DNA from: Clostridium thermobutyricum
Lineage (GTDB): Bacteria > Bacillota > Clostridia > Ch29
Reading direction: 5' to 3'
Length of the DNA stretch: 39,012 nt
Assembly: GCA_016841565.1 (NCBI GenBank)
Contig: JAENYX010000027.1
Span: 1 to 39,012 of the forward strand
Shown here piece after piece: positions 1 to 7,727 of the stretch; within the stretch, counting starts at the first letter, position 1, and every line of letters begins with the position of its first letter. The position numbers were made by a program, and so were the translations under genes. The notes under the pieces were generated by a model, which saw only the letters and a program-made list of their open reading frames with translations, did no database searches and was not told the origin of the DNA.

Positions 1-42
1 GCGTGACAGGCTGGCATTCTAACCAATCTGAACTACCGGGCC
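1..42 (-). tRNA. tRNA-Asp (GTC), partial
   Basis: The reverse complement begins with acceptor strand GGCCCGG, followed by a D arm containing AGTTCAGATTGGTTAGAA and an anticodon stem CCAGC with loop CTGTCAC. The anticodon GTC lies at bases 5-7. The anticodon 3' strand, T arm and acceptor 3' half lie beyond the window start. It sits 5 bases downstream of another tRNA, so the two are probably cotranscribed. Confidence 0.93.
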
Positions 43-47
43 GTACA

Positions 48-123
48 TGGTGGGCCTTCAGGGATTCGAACCCCGGACCGACCGGTTATGAGCCGGTTGC
101 TCTACCAACTGAGCTAAAGGCCC
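48..123 (-). tRNA. tRNA with CAT anticodon (Met, or Ile2 if lysidine-modified)
   Basis: A complete cloverleaf is readable on the minus strand: acceptor GGGCCTT pairs with AAGGCCC, the D arm is TAGCTCAGTTGGTAGAGCA, the anticodon arm has CAT at bases 88-90, the T arm has GGTTCGAATCC, the discriminator is A (51), and CCA is encoded at 48-50. The primary sequence alone does not separate elongator tRNA-Met from the AUA-decoding tRNA-Ile2, whose C34 is modified by TilS. Elongator Met is slightly favoured. Confidence 0.93.
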
Positions 124-146
124 AAAAATATGCGACAACAAATATT

Positions 147-175
147 AATATACAACAATTCCATACACCTGTCAA
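147..175 (-). promoter_or_regulatory. Sigma-A type promoter for the tRNA pair
   Basis: On the minus strand a perfect -35 TTGACA (170-175) is followed after exactly 17 bases by -10 TATATT (147-152). Transcription would start near base 140, about 17 bases before the tRNA 5' end at 123. This fits a strong stable-RNA promoter. Confidence 0.85.
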
Positions 176-326
176 GTAGCAGTTATTAGGAATATTTCGT
201 TTTGTAGTTCCATGGATAACCCTGAAATTATTATATTTTAATGAAAATGACACATCGTTTATATTATAATATAATATAAGAAGATTATTAATGGTGTGCA
301 GCAAAAATTTTGTAGGGGGTGTAATA

Positions 327-1967
327 ATGAAGGTAACTTTTTTGGGAGCAGCGGAGATAGTGACCGGCTCCTGTTATTTAATTGAGACAGATAAAAAGAA
401 ATTTTTGGTCGATTGTGGAATGTTCCAGGGAAAAGAAGAGGAATTAAATGAAAAACCCTTTGAGTTTGATATAAACACCATAGACTTTGTAGTTCTTACC
501 CACGCACATATTGACCACAGCGGAAGGATACCGAAGCTTGTAAAGGATGGCTTCAGCGGTCCCATATACAGTACAAAGGCAACCGCTGACTTGTGTACCA
601 TTATGCTTCCCGACAGCGGTCATATCCACGAAATGGAAAGCGAATGGCAGAACAAGAAAAGAATAAGGGCAGGTCAGGAACCGGTCCAGCCTTTGTATAC
701 CGCAGAAGATGCAAGGCAATCACTGCAATATTTTAAAAACTTGTTTTACGGCGATGTACTGGAAATTGATGATAGCATTGCAATAAAATTTATGGACGCA
801 GGCCATATACTTGGGTCTTCCATAGTCGAAGTCTGGGTAAAGGAAAAGGGCGAGACCATAAAGCTGGTGTTTTCAGGTGATATAGGGCAAAAGAACCAGC
901 CAATATTACGGGATCCTTCCATTATTGAAGAAGCCGATTATCTGTTTATTGAATCAACATACGGGAACCGGCTGCATGAAAAGCGCGAGGAAAGGGTAGG
1001 CAAGCTGCATACCATAATAGACAAAACAGTAAAAAGGGGAGGAAACGTAATAATACCCTCCTTTGCCGTAGGCAGAACACAGGACCTCTTGTATCATTTG
1101 AACGGACTTAAGGAGGACAAAGATAATAAGTACCTTAGCGGAGTAAAGGTCTTCGTAGACAGTCCTTTGGCAATTTCAGCCACCAGGATATTTCAGGATA
1201 ACCCGCAGTGTTATGATGAAGAGACCCTTAAGCTGTTAATGTCGGGAGATAATCCCTTTGAATTTGACAAATTATATTTTACAAAGACATCCCAGGAATC
1301 CATGGAAATAAATAATATAAAGGGCGGAGCAGTTATAATATCAGCCAGCGGCATGTGCAATGCGGGTCGGATAAAACATCATTTGAAGTATAATTTATGG
1401 AGACCGGAAGCCAGTGTTGTGTTTGTCGGCTATCAGGCTGAAGGTACCCTTGGAAGAATAATATTAAACGGAACTCAAAAGGTCAAAATTTTGGGAGATG
1501 AAATTGGTATTTCTGCAGAAATCCACAGTATACAAGGCTTTTCAGGACATGCAGACCGTGACGGACTTATGGAATGGCTGTCGGCATTTACAGTAAAGCC
1601 CAAAAAGGTTTTTGTAGTACACGGAGAGGCAGATTCGGCTGCAGAGTTCGCCGGACATATCTCTGAAAAGTTAGGTCTGGATACTGTTGTTCCTCAAATG
1701 GGCGAGACCATTGATATCGCTCTTAAACAAATTACCAGCAGCGGCAGGAGAAAAGCCGACGAAACCATACTTACAACCAAGTCTGCCGAGGTAAACGATC
1801 TTACTTTGAAAATTATGCAAATGAAGATTAGATTTATGGAATCTATGGACAGCATTAACAGAAACCTGGAAACAGGGGAAATAAATCCGAAGGAAGCCAA
1901 ACAAATGATAGAAGAACTGCAAAGATTGATTGGCGATGAAAAGTCGGGAGAAGTGGCTTCCAGTTAA
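327..1967 (+). CDS. MBL-fold beta-CASP metallo-hydrolase (RNA-specificity type)
   Basis: A 546-residue protein of the metallo-beta-lactamase superfamily with the beta-CASP and RNA-metabolising C-terminal parts, related to CPSF73-like exonucleases of bacteria. Zinc-ligand motif HAHIDH is at residues 59-64, a SGDIG motif near 190 and a GFSGHAD motif near 410. The last ~55 residues are charged and probably helical, ending in an MIEELQRLIGDEK segment. The start at ATG 327 is chosen because TAGGGGGTG lies just upstream and the fold begins at once with MKVTFLGAAE; an upstream in-frame ATG at 291 lacks such a site. A TATAAT at 265-270 is a possible -10. RNA processing is inferred from the family; the substrate is unknown. 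Confidence 0.88.
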   Translation: MKVTFLGAAEIVTGSCYLIETDKKKFLVDCGMFQGKEEELNEKPFEFDINTIDFVVLTHAHIDHSGRIPKLVKDGFSGPIYSTKATADLCTIMLPDSGHIHEMESEWQNKKRIRAGQEPVQPLYTAEDARQSLQYFKNLFYGDVLEIDDSIAIKFMDAGHILGSSIVEVWVKEKGETIKLVFSGDIGQKNQPILRDPSIIEEADYLFIESTYGNRLHEKREERVGKLHTIIDKTVKRGGNVIIPSFAVGRTQDLLYHLNGLKEDKDNKYLSGVKVFVDSPLAISATRIFQDNPQCYDEETLKLLMSGDNPFEFDKLYFTKTSQESMEINNIKGGAVIISASGMCNAGRIKHHLKYNLWRPEASVVFVGYQAEGTLGRIILNGTQKVKILGDEIGISAEIHSIQGFSGHADRDGLMEWLSAFTVKPKKVFVVHGEADSAAEFAGHISEKLGLDTVVPQMGETIDIALKQITSSGRRKADETILTTKSAEVNDLTLKIMQMKIRFMESMDSINRNLETGEINPKEAKQMIEELQRLIGDEKSGEVASS

Positions 1968-2135
1968 AAATATGCCGTGCAGCGGTAAATATACGTTTTC
2001 ACGGATTCTTGATAATATGATATATATGCATACAGCTTTAGAAAGAAAGCTATTCGAAAATTAAAAAAACATAAAGGAAAATTATGAGTATGCGTAGAAC
2101 TTAAACTTATGTTATAAAATGGGAGGCTGGTTTAT

Positions 2136-2690
2136 ATGAAGAATAAAAAAAAGCTCTCTATCTCGCAGGTTTCTGAGATAACCGGCTACAAGCCCCATGT
2201 TATAAGGTACTATGAAAAGGAGTTTGATTTAATAATACCAAGGAATAAATCCGGTCACAGAAGCTTTACCTATAAAGAACTGGAACGGCTGCAGTACATT
2301 AAACAGCTGCAGGAAAAGGGTCTGACCAACAATCAGATAAAGGTTATACTGAAATCCCCGGAAGTAATAATGGGGGAAGACAGAGAGGGAAAGGAGACTG
2401 CAGTTGCCAAGGCAGCTGTATTAAAGCAAGACTTTTCCCAGCAGATGCTTCAGGAGTACCTGTCTGTATTCGGCAATGAAATTAAAGAGGGTCTGACAGA
2501 AATAACCGGCAACATAAAAGAACTGACCGATGAGATTAGAGCCAAGGACAAGGATATTCTTATTTGCGAAAATGCAAAACTGAAAATGGATGTTAAGAGA
2601 AAAGCTTATGAGGTAGCAGAGTTAAAGGAGCAGCTGAAGAGGGAAAGAAACAAAAAAAAGTCCTTATTGGGTAAAATATTTGACAGATAA
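2136..2690 (+). CDS. MerR-type HTH protein with C-terminal coiled coil
   Basis: 184 residues. Residues 5-70 form a MerR-type winged helix (ISQVSEITGY, then VIRYYEKEFDLIIPR and a second helix ending GLTNNQIKVIL). Residues ~95-180 are heptad-like and highly charged with no recognisable effector-binding domain, ending in a basic KRERNKKKSLLGKIFDR tail. GGGAGG precedes the ATG. It is 18 bases upstream of the HAD gene and probably in its operon. Classical MerR activators carry a ligand or metal domain here. The HTH plus coiled coil and the length instead recall RacA, the Bacillus chromosome-anchoring protein, but that is a structural analogy only. DNA binding is well supported; the role is not. 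Confidence 0.8.
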   Translation: MKNKKKLSISQVSEITGYKPHVIRYYEKEFDLIIPRNKSGHRSFTYKELERLQYIKQLQEKGLTNNQIKVILKSPEVIMGEDREGKETAVAKAAVLKQDFSQQMLQEYLSVFGNEIKEGLTEITGNIKELTDEIRAKDKDILICENAKLKMDVKRKAYEVAELKEQLKRERNKKKSLLGKIFDR

Positions 2691-2708
2691 AGCAGGGAGG
2701 ACAAGCCT

Positions 2709-3416
2709 GTGGTGCTAAAAGCCATTACATTTGATTTTTGGAATACCCTTGCGTCCGACAGAGAACCTGTAAGAGTCAGGGAAATTGCAGCCGAAAAAAT
2801 GGTGACCCATATCAGGGGGGAAGGTACCAAAATAAGCAGTAAGAATATGCAGGAAGCCTTTGCAGAGTGCAGAAAGCTGTGTTACAGCTACCAGGAGGAT
2901 AAGGGAATAGACCTCACACCGAAAGAACAATTGGATTGGATACTGGAGTATTTTAATCTAAAGCCCAAGCCCATGATATGGAACAAATTATTCGATGATT
3001 ATACTACTTCGCTTTTGGACATTCCGCCAAGGTTTGTCGATGAATTGGGGAGCATACTAAAGGAATTGGGTTCTAAATATAAAATGGCAATCATATGCAA
3101 TACCGGACGTACTCCGGGTTGGGTCATAAGGAGTATAGTCAGGGAGTGCAGCTTGGACGGGTTCTTTGATGCCCAGATATTTTCCAATGAAGTTGGGGTG
3201 GCCAAGCCAAATCCCTATATATTCGAAATTGCAGCCAGAATGCTTAATGTGCAAAACAATGAGACTTTGCACATTGGCGATGACATTCATACAGATGTAG
3301 GAGGAGCGTTGGGTGCAGGCTATAGAACGGGCTGGTATAACCCGAAAGGGTTATGCCGGGAAGTAAAATGCCATTATGTTTTCAAAGATTTTTCAGACAT
3401 ATTAAAGCTTTTGTAA
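2709..3416 (+). CDS. HAD superfamily hydrolase
   Basis: 235 residues with all four HAD motifs: I is FDFWNTL (nucleophile Asp9; the usual second Asp is Trp11), II is IICNTG, III is the Lys in VGVAKPNP, and IV is HIGDDIHTD. The helical cap (residues ~20-95) is of the C1 type. Trp at the +2 position of motif I recurs in a subset of HAD proteins, and loss of the general acid-base Asp makes ordinary phosphomonoesterase activity less certain. The GTG start at 2709 follows GCAGGGAGGAC; the next codon is also GTG. The last codons and stop lie inside a 17-bp palindrome shared with the convergent gene. The substrate cannot be inferred. Confidence 0.85.
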   Translation: MVLKAITFDFWNTLASDREPVRVREIAAEKMVTHIRGEGTKISSKNMQEAFAECRKLCYSYQEDKGIDLTPKEQLDWILEYFNLKPKPMIWNKLFDDYTTSLLDIPPRFVDELGSILKELGSKYKMAIICNTGRTPGWVIRSIVRECSLDGFFDAQIFSNEVGVAKPNPYIFEIAARMLNVQNNETLHIGDDIHTDVGGALGAGYRTGWYNPKGLCREVKCHYVFKDFSDILKLL

Positions 3417-3441
3417 GGGAGCATTCCCTTACAAAAGCTTT
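3404..3441. terminator. Perfect 17-bp palindrome at convergent gene ends
   Basis: Arms 3404-3420 and 3425-3441 are perfect reverse complements around the 4-base loop GCAT. They contain the stop codons of both the HAD gene (3414-3416) and the opposing stress gene (3429-3431). This is probably a bidirectional terminator, although the U tracts are short. Confidence 0.75.
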
Positions 3442-3821
3442 ACATATTTAGCACCGGCATTTCTGAAACGTCCGCTGGCCACCCGGGCTTGATCTTCATT
3501 TACCCTCAATACCACACCAATTTTTCCTTCGAAAATCTTATTTGCGTATGTGGAGGTAAGGTCCTCCCGGATCCCGTGACCGGCCAGTTCATTTGAGACC
3601 TGTTCTACATTTTGATATCTGCCATTGTTAAATTCACCGGTGGATATCACCTGTCTGTATATCTGTGACTGAGCGTTGGGATTTGATGTAGCATTTTCTA
3701 GCTTAACCCTCCTGCCAATTATCGACAGAGTATCGGCAGGTATTCCTTCATTGTACAAAGCATCCCTTAATAAGTCAACCTGTGTTTGGGACTGGAAGAG
3801 TCCTATAACAGTCTTATCCAT
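3429..3821 (-). CDS. Small general-stress type protein (GSP17M/YflT-like)
   Basis: 130 residues with no signal peptide or membrane segment. The N-terminal MDKTVIGLFQSQTQVDLLRDALYNEG resembles the start of general-stress/YflT-like ferredoxin-fold proteins (strand, helix binding the next strand), and the C-terminal part GKIGVVLRVNEDQARVASGRFRNAGAKYVKLL looks like a second half of the same fold. AGGAGGTTTATTA gives a strong ribosome binding site. It is divergent from the CBS-domain gene across 116 bases, so shared control is possible. The family assignment is from pattern memory and the function is unknown. Confidence 0.6.
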   Translation of the reverse strand: MDKTVIGLFQSQTQVDLLRDALYNEGIPADTLSIIGRRVKLENATSNPNAQSQIYRQVISTGEFNNGRYQNVEQVSNELAGHGIREDLTSTYANKIFEGKIGVVLRVNEDQARVASGRFRNAGAKYVKLL

Positions 3822-3937
3822 TAATAAACCTCCTATTGGTATTTCGGTTTAGATGTAAGCTTCTTTACTGTATAGTTTAGCTTTTTATATAGAATAATAT
3901 TCTCAAAGGCATAAATATTAATGAGGGGTGACACGCT

Positions 3938-4366
3938 GTGAAACTATCCGACATTATGACGCGGGATGTAAGGAGCATAGACAGGACAAAAACGGTGGAG
4001 GAAGCAGCCAGGATGATGAAAGAACTGGATGTGGGTTCCATACCTGTAACCGACAAAGGAAGAATAGTAGGTATAATTACTGACAGAGATGTTGTACTGA
4101 GAAATGTTGCCGATGGCAGGACTCCGGAAAATACAAGAATTGATGAAGTGATGTCCAAAACAGTAATTACTGCTACTCCCGAAATGGACGTACACAGGGC
4201 AGCCGATCTCATGGCTCAAAATCAGATAAGAAGGCTTCCGGTGCTGGAGAATAACAGGATGATTGGTATTGTTTCAATAGGAGATCTGGCAGTAAGGAAT
4301 ATCTATGAGAATGAAGCAGGCGAAGCTTTAAGCAACATATCCAAACCAAGCAGACCTTCTATGTAA
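3938..4366 (+). CDS. Tandem CBS-domain protein
   Basis: 142 residues made almost entirely of two CBS domains (a Bateman module): residues 1-60 with MTRDVRSIDRTKTVEEAARMM and VGIITDRDVV, and residues 70-128 with VMSKTVITATPEMDVHRAAD and IGIVSIGDLA. Such modules bind adenosyl nucleotides and sense energy or redox state. No catalytic domain is attached. The GTG start follows GAGGGGTGAC. A strong terminator starts on the stop codon, so it is a single-gene unit. The nucleotide ligand and partner are unknown. Confidence 0.9.
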   Translation: MKLSDIMTRDVRSIDRTKTVEEAARMMKELDVGSIPVTDKGRIVGIITDRDVVLRNVADGRTPENTRIDEVMSKTVITATPEMDVHRAADLMAQNQIRRLPVLENNRMIGIVSIGDLAVRNIYENEAGEALSNISKPSRPSM

Positions 4367-4413
4367 ACAATAATCAGCCCATTGGGCTGATTATTGTTTA
4401 TGGTTATTTTTTT
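4365..4413 (+). terminator. Rho-independent terminator after CBS gene
   Basis: A 16-bp perfect stem (4365-4380 with 4384-4399) closed by a 3-base loop and followed by a T-rich tract at 4401-4413. The left arm begins inside the TAA stop codon. Confidence 0.92.
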
Positions 4414-4450
4414 CTCTCATTAAGAGGAATTGAATATAATATATAGAATA

Positions 4451-4483
4451 TATTAATATCAGAACACTGTTCCAATATTAATA
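4451..4483. promoter_or_regulatory. 33-bp palindromic operator, likely for the IclR regulator
   Basis: Symmetric about base 4467: TATTAATAT (4451-4459) mirrors ATATTAATA (4475-4483), and the core GAACA-C-TGTTC (4462-4472) mirrors itself. Fourteen of 16 position pairs match. A TATAAT at 4435-4440 lies just upstream, and the regulator's ribosome binding site starts at 4489, so a bound dimer would block the regulator's own transcription. The core resembles KdgR-type IclR-family boxes (GAAACA-n-TGTTTC). Confidence 0.7.
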
Positions 4484-4500
4484 ACACCGAGAGGTATATG

Positions 4501-5271
4501 ATGGGAAATAATTACTTCATCAATTCCATACAGAGAGCCTTTGATATTCTGGAATTATTTAATTATGACGTAAGAGAACTGGGAATTAGTGATATTGCAA
4601 GAGAATTGGGCTTACATAAGAGTACGGTTCATCGCATAGTAACTACACTGGAGAGCAAAGGAATCCTTGAGCAGAACCCTGACAGTGGAAAATACAGGCT
4701 GGGATTAAAGCTATACAGATTGGGCCTTTTTGTTTTTGATGACAATGAGTTGATTGCATTGTCGGACACTTCCCTTAAAAAACTGGCAGACGAGACCGGA
4801 GAGACTTCAAACCTTGTAATAATGGATGGATGCATGACAGTATACATTGCTCAAAGAGAAAGCAGCAGGATGGTAAGAATGTTTACCAAACCGGGAGCCA
4901 GAGTTTATCCACACTGCAGTGGAGCAGGAAAAGTACTGCTTTCAGAGATGGATCAGAAGGATATACAGTTAATTATAGACAGCAATGGTTTTCCTGCCTA
5001 CACCAATAACACCATAACATCAAGAAATCGGCTTTTGGATGAATTAAAGGATGTAAGGGCAAAGGGATATGCAATAGATAACGGGGAAAGAGAAGAAGGT
5101 GTTATGTGTATAGCTGCACCTGTCCGGAACAGGCACGGTGTAATTACTGCAGCTATAAGCATTTCGGGTCCGGCCAACAGGTTTGGACAAGAGCGCTTAA
5201 ATGGGCTGATAGATAAGATTTTAGTCCAGGCCGGTGAAATATCCCATAGGATGGGGTATGGCAGCCGGTAA
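4501..5271 (+). CDS. IclR family transcriptional regulator
   Basis: 256 residues. The N-terminal winged helix (residues ~5-70) carries the IclR pattern NSIQRAFDILELF, LHKSTVHRIVTTLESKGIL. The C-terminal effector-binding domain (80-250) ends with VMCIAAPVRNRHGVITAAISISGP, typical of the GAF-like IclR ligand domain. ATG 4501 is preferred to ATG 4498 because GAGAGG (4489-4494) then has normal spacing. It is followed after 61 bases by an aminotransferase gene, the probable target along with itself. The ligand is unknown; relatives sense glyoxylate, pyruvate or aromatic and sugar acids, and glyoxylate would fit the neighbour. Confidence 0.92.
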   Translation: MGNNYFINSIQRAFDILELFNYDVRELGISDIARELGLHKSTVHRIVTTLESKGILEQNPDSGKYRLGLKLYRLGLFVFDDNELIALSDTSLKKLADETGETSNLVIMDGCMTVYIAQRESSRMVRMFTKPGARVYPHCSGAGKVLLSEMDQKDIQLIIDSNGFPAYTNNTITSRNRLLDELKDVRAKGYAIDNGEREEGVMCIAAPVRNRHGVITAAISISGPANRFGQERLNGLIDKILVQAGEISHRMGYGSR

Positions 5272-5332
5272 ATTCCGGTCTGTCGCTTTGTGCTTATAAA
5301 ACGTTTCATAAAAATATAAGGAGGGTTTTAGT

Positions 5333-6514
5333 ATGGGAAAAGAGTATGGACAGTTAAGACCGGGGTACAGGCTTCTACTTGGTCCTGGTCCGGTGGAGAC
5401 ATCCCCGAGGGTTTTGAGGGCAATGTCCAGCAATATGCTGGGGCATCTTGACCCACAGTTCCTGGAATTCATGAATGAGACAATGGAGCTTTTAAGAAAG
5501 GTGTTCCAGACAAAAAACCAGTTGACTTTGCCCATGTCGGGTACCGGAAGCGCAGGGATGGAAACGGCTTTGGTAAATCTTATCGAACCCGGTGACAAGG
5601 TCATTATTTGTGTTCATGGGGTGTTCGGTCAGAGAATGAGGGATATTGCCGGAAGGTGTGGAGCAGAGGTCATAAGCGTCGAATCACCCTTCGGCAGGCC
5701 CATAGAACCGGAAAGCGTTAAAAAAGCATTTGAGAAGGCAGGAAAAGTAAAGTTGGTGGCCGTAGTACATGCTGAAACCTCAACAGGGATTTTGCAGCCT
5801 CTTACCGAAATATCCCAGATTGCAAAACAGTATGGTGCGTTGTTTGTAGTAGATGCGGTTACGTCCCTGGGAGGGGTGGAGCTCAAAGTAGATGAGTGGG
5901 GAATAGATGCATGCTACAGTGGAACCCAGAAAGCATTAAGCTGTCCTCCCGGATTGGCTCCCGTTACTTTTAACGACAGAGCGGCAGAAGTTATAAACAA
6001 AAGAAAAGCAAAAGTACAAAGCTGGTACCTTGACTTAAGCATGATACAGAGTTATTGGGGGAAAGAGAGATTCTATCACCATACTGCACCCATCAATATG
6101 ATATATGGATTGAGGGAAGCCCTGCAGATAGTTCTTGAAGAAGGCTTGGAAGCCAGATTTGCAAGACATAAGCAAAACTCTGAGGCTTTTATAAAAGGAA
6201 TTGAGGCAATGGGATTGTCAATGATAGCCCCTCAGGGATACAGGCTGCCCACTCTTAATGCCGTGAGAATACCCGATGGAGTGGAAGATGTGGGTGTCAG
6301 AAAACACCTGCTTGACAAATACGGCATAGAAATAGGAGGGGGGCTTGGAGACTTTAAGGGCAAAGCTTGGAGAGTAGGTTTGATGGGTGAATCCTCCAAG
6401 AGAAACAATGTAGTATTACTGCTGGCAGCATTGGCAGACGGTATGGGACAGCAGGGTCATAATGCGGACGTCGGTTCTGCCATACAGGCTGCTCTTAAGG
6501 TATATAACGGCTAA
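5333..6514 (+). CDS. Class V aminotransferase (alanine/serine/ureidoglycine-glyoxylate type)
   Basis: 393 residues, the usual length for PLP fold-type I class V transaminases. It has LLLGPGPVETSPRVL at residues 14-28, the PLP-binding region VVDAVTSLGG (172-181) and the Schiff-base lysine K200 in SGTQKALSCPPGLAP. This group contains alanine-glyoxylate and serine-glyoxylate aminotransferases and PucG ((S)-ureidoglycine-glyoxylate aminotransferase), and sequence reading alone does not separate them. No ureide or purine catabolic genes are adjacent. AGGAGGG precedes the ATG. Control by the upstream IclR protein is likely. Confidence 0.9.
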   Translation: MGKEYGQLRPGYRLLLGPGPVETSPRVLRAMSSNMLGHLDPQFLEFMNETMELLRKVFQTKNQLTLPMSGTGSAGMETALVNLIEPGDKVIICVHGVFGQRMRDIAGRCGAEVISVESPFGRPIEPESVKKAFEKAGKVKLVAVVHAETSTGILQPLTEISQIAKQYGALFVVDAVTSLGGVELKVDEWGIDACYSGTQKALSCPPGLAPVTFNDRAAEVINKRKAKVQSWYLDLSMIQSYWGKERFYHHTAPINMIYGLREALQIVLEEGLEARFARHKQNSEAFIKGIEAMGLSMIAPQGYRLPTLNAVRIPDGVEDVGVRKHLLDKYGIEIGGGLGDFKGKAWRVGLMGESSKRNNVVLLLAALADGMGQQGHNADVGSAIQAALKVYNG

Positions 6515-6516
6515 CC

Positions 6517-6540
6517 CAAGACCGGCATAAGCCGGTCTTG
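6517..6540 (+). terminator. Terminator-like hairpin after aminotransferase
   Basis: A perfect 10-bp stem CAAGACCGGC / GCCGGTCTTG around ATAA, starting 2 bases after the stop codon. The downstream U tract is weak (CAATTT), so termination may be partial. Confidence 0.65.
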
Positions 6541-6627
6541 CAATTTGCAGCAAGTTTTACTTTCAATTCGGTAAAAATGGATATAGTATATATAAGTGTA
6601 GACATGTATGCACCGGGAGGTAGGAAT

Positions 6628-7179
6628 ATGACTAAAAAGCTGAGGTTTTTTCTGGTTTTTTTAAAGATAGGAGCCTTTACCTTTGGAGGAGGGCTTGCAA
6701 TGCTTCCTTTGATTGAGAGGGAGCTTGTTGACAAGAATCAATGGATGACCAAGGAAGAGTTTATTGATATTATTGCCGTTACACAATGCATGCCCGGGGT
6801 AATAGCTGCCAATGCAGCCATATACCTTGGGTATCATCTTTTCGGGTTTTGGGGCACGGTTTTAGGGGTGCTGGGTGCAATCCTGCCATCCTTCGTGATA
6901 ATGCTTGCAGCTGCAGAATTTTTCCTTGCCTTTAGGGATAACGAACTGGTAAGTGCCGTATTCATGGGTATTAGGCCCGCCATAGCAGTATTGATTTTTT
7001 CTGCCGCAGTAAGGCTGAGTAAAGCGGTTGACAAGACCGGATATAATATTTTGGTAGCCCTTGGTTCATTTGTTTCTATCAGTTTATTTGGAGTGCATCC
7101 CATAATTGCAATAGTTGCTGCAGCGTTACTGGGCATTACAATCAAAAAAGGAGGTATAGAGGATGAGAATGCTAATTGA
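6628..7179 (+). CDS. Chromate transporter-type (CHR) membrane protein, first half
   Basis: 183 residues, one CHR domain with several hydrophobic segments. Diagnostic motifs are IGAFTFGGGLAMLPLIERE near residue 12 and TQCMPGVIAANAAIYLGY near 52. It belongs to the short-chain CHR type, in which two half-size proteins replace one long ChrA. The start at ATG 6628 is chosen for GGGAGG 7 bases upstream; an in-frame ATG at 6538 lacks a site and lies in the preceding hairpin. The gene overlaps its partner by 17 bases. Many CHR pairs in anaerobes have unproven substrates, so chromate efflux should not be assumed. Confidence 0.9.
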   Translation: MTKKLRFFLVFLKIGAFTFGGGLAMLPLIERELVDKNQWMTKEEFIDIIAVTQCMPGVIAANAAIYLGYHLFGFWGTVLGVLGAILPSFVIMLAAAEFFLAFRDNELVSAVFMGIRPAIAVLIFSAAVRLSKAVDKTGYNILVALGSFVSISLFGVHPIIAIVAAALLGITIKKGGIEDENAN

Positions 7180-7693
7180 AATGTTCTATACCTTTGCAAA
7201 GATAGGGGCTTTCAATTTCGGAGGGGGATATGCAATACTTCCTCTCATAGAAAAGGAAATAGTAATTAACAACGGTTGGATTGGACATCAGGATTTTATA
7301 GATTTGGTGGCATTATCGCAGATGACCCCGGGCCCCATATCCATCAACAGTGCAACTTTCATCGGGTATAAACTGGCAGGATTTTGGGGTGCGGCTGCTG
7401 GAACCCTGGGAATTGTATTTCCGGCCTTCTTTATTGTTATATTTGCCGCCACAACCATTCGTAAGTACAGGGACAGCAGACTGCTGGGTTGTGCATTCCT
7501 GGGCATAAGACCTGCCGTAATCGGACTAATCACAGCCGCAACTTTGAGTGTTGGCAGGGCATCAATTACAGACGGAAAATCTTTTTTGATAGCAGGATTA
7601 ACCGCAGTCATGGTGTTTAAAACAAAGCTAAACCCTGTTATCATAATACTAATTTCGGGAGCCTTGGGTGGCATAATTTTTAATGTCTTATAA
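7163..7693 (+). CDS. Chromate transporter-type (CHR) membrane protein, second half
   Basis: 176 residues, the partner CHR domain, with IGAFNFGGGYAILPLIEKE near residue 13 and LSQMTPGPISINSATFIGY near 51. The parallel motifs in both halves (FGGG, then MPG or TPG) show an ancient duplication. GGAGG lies 8 bases before the ATG, inside the end of the first gene, so translation is probably coupled. A terminator begins on its stop codon. The two proteins presumably form one transporter with halves of opposite orientation, known for the family. Confidence 0.9.
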   Translation: MRMLIEMFYTFAKIGAFNFGGGYAILPLIEKEIVINNGWIGHQDFIDLVALSQMTPGPISINSATFIGYKLAGFWGAAAGTLGIVFPAFFIVIFAATTIRKYRDSRLLGCAFLGIRPAVIGLITAATLSVGRASITDGKSFLIAGLTAVMVFKTKLNPVIIILISGALGGIIFNVL

Positions 7694-7727
7694 TACCCGG
7701 ATGCTTTAATAGGGTATTACGTTTTTT
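7691..7727 (+). terminator. Terminator after CHR pair
   Basis: Stem TAATACCC (7691-7698) / GGGTATTA (7712-7719), loop of 13 bases, then CG and six Ts at 7722-7727. It overlaps the 3' end of the opposing lipoprotein gene and may serve both strands. Confidence 0.8.

Noticed and set aside
6628..7693. A frameshifted long ChrA transporter.
   Set aside because: Each half has its own ribosome binding site and full CHR motif, and paired half-size CHR genes are a known natural arrangement.
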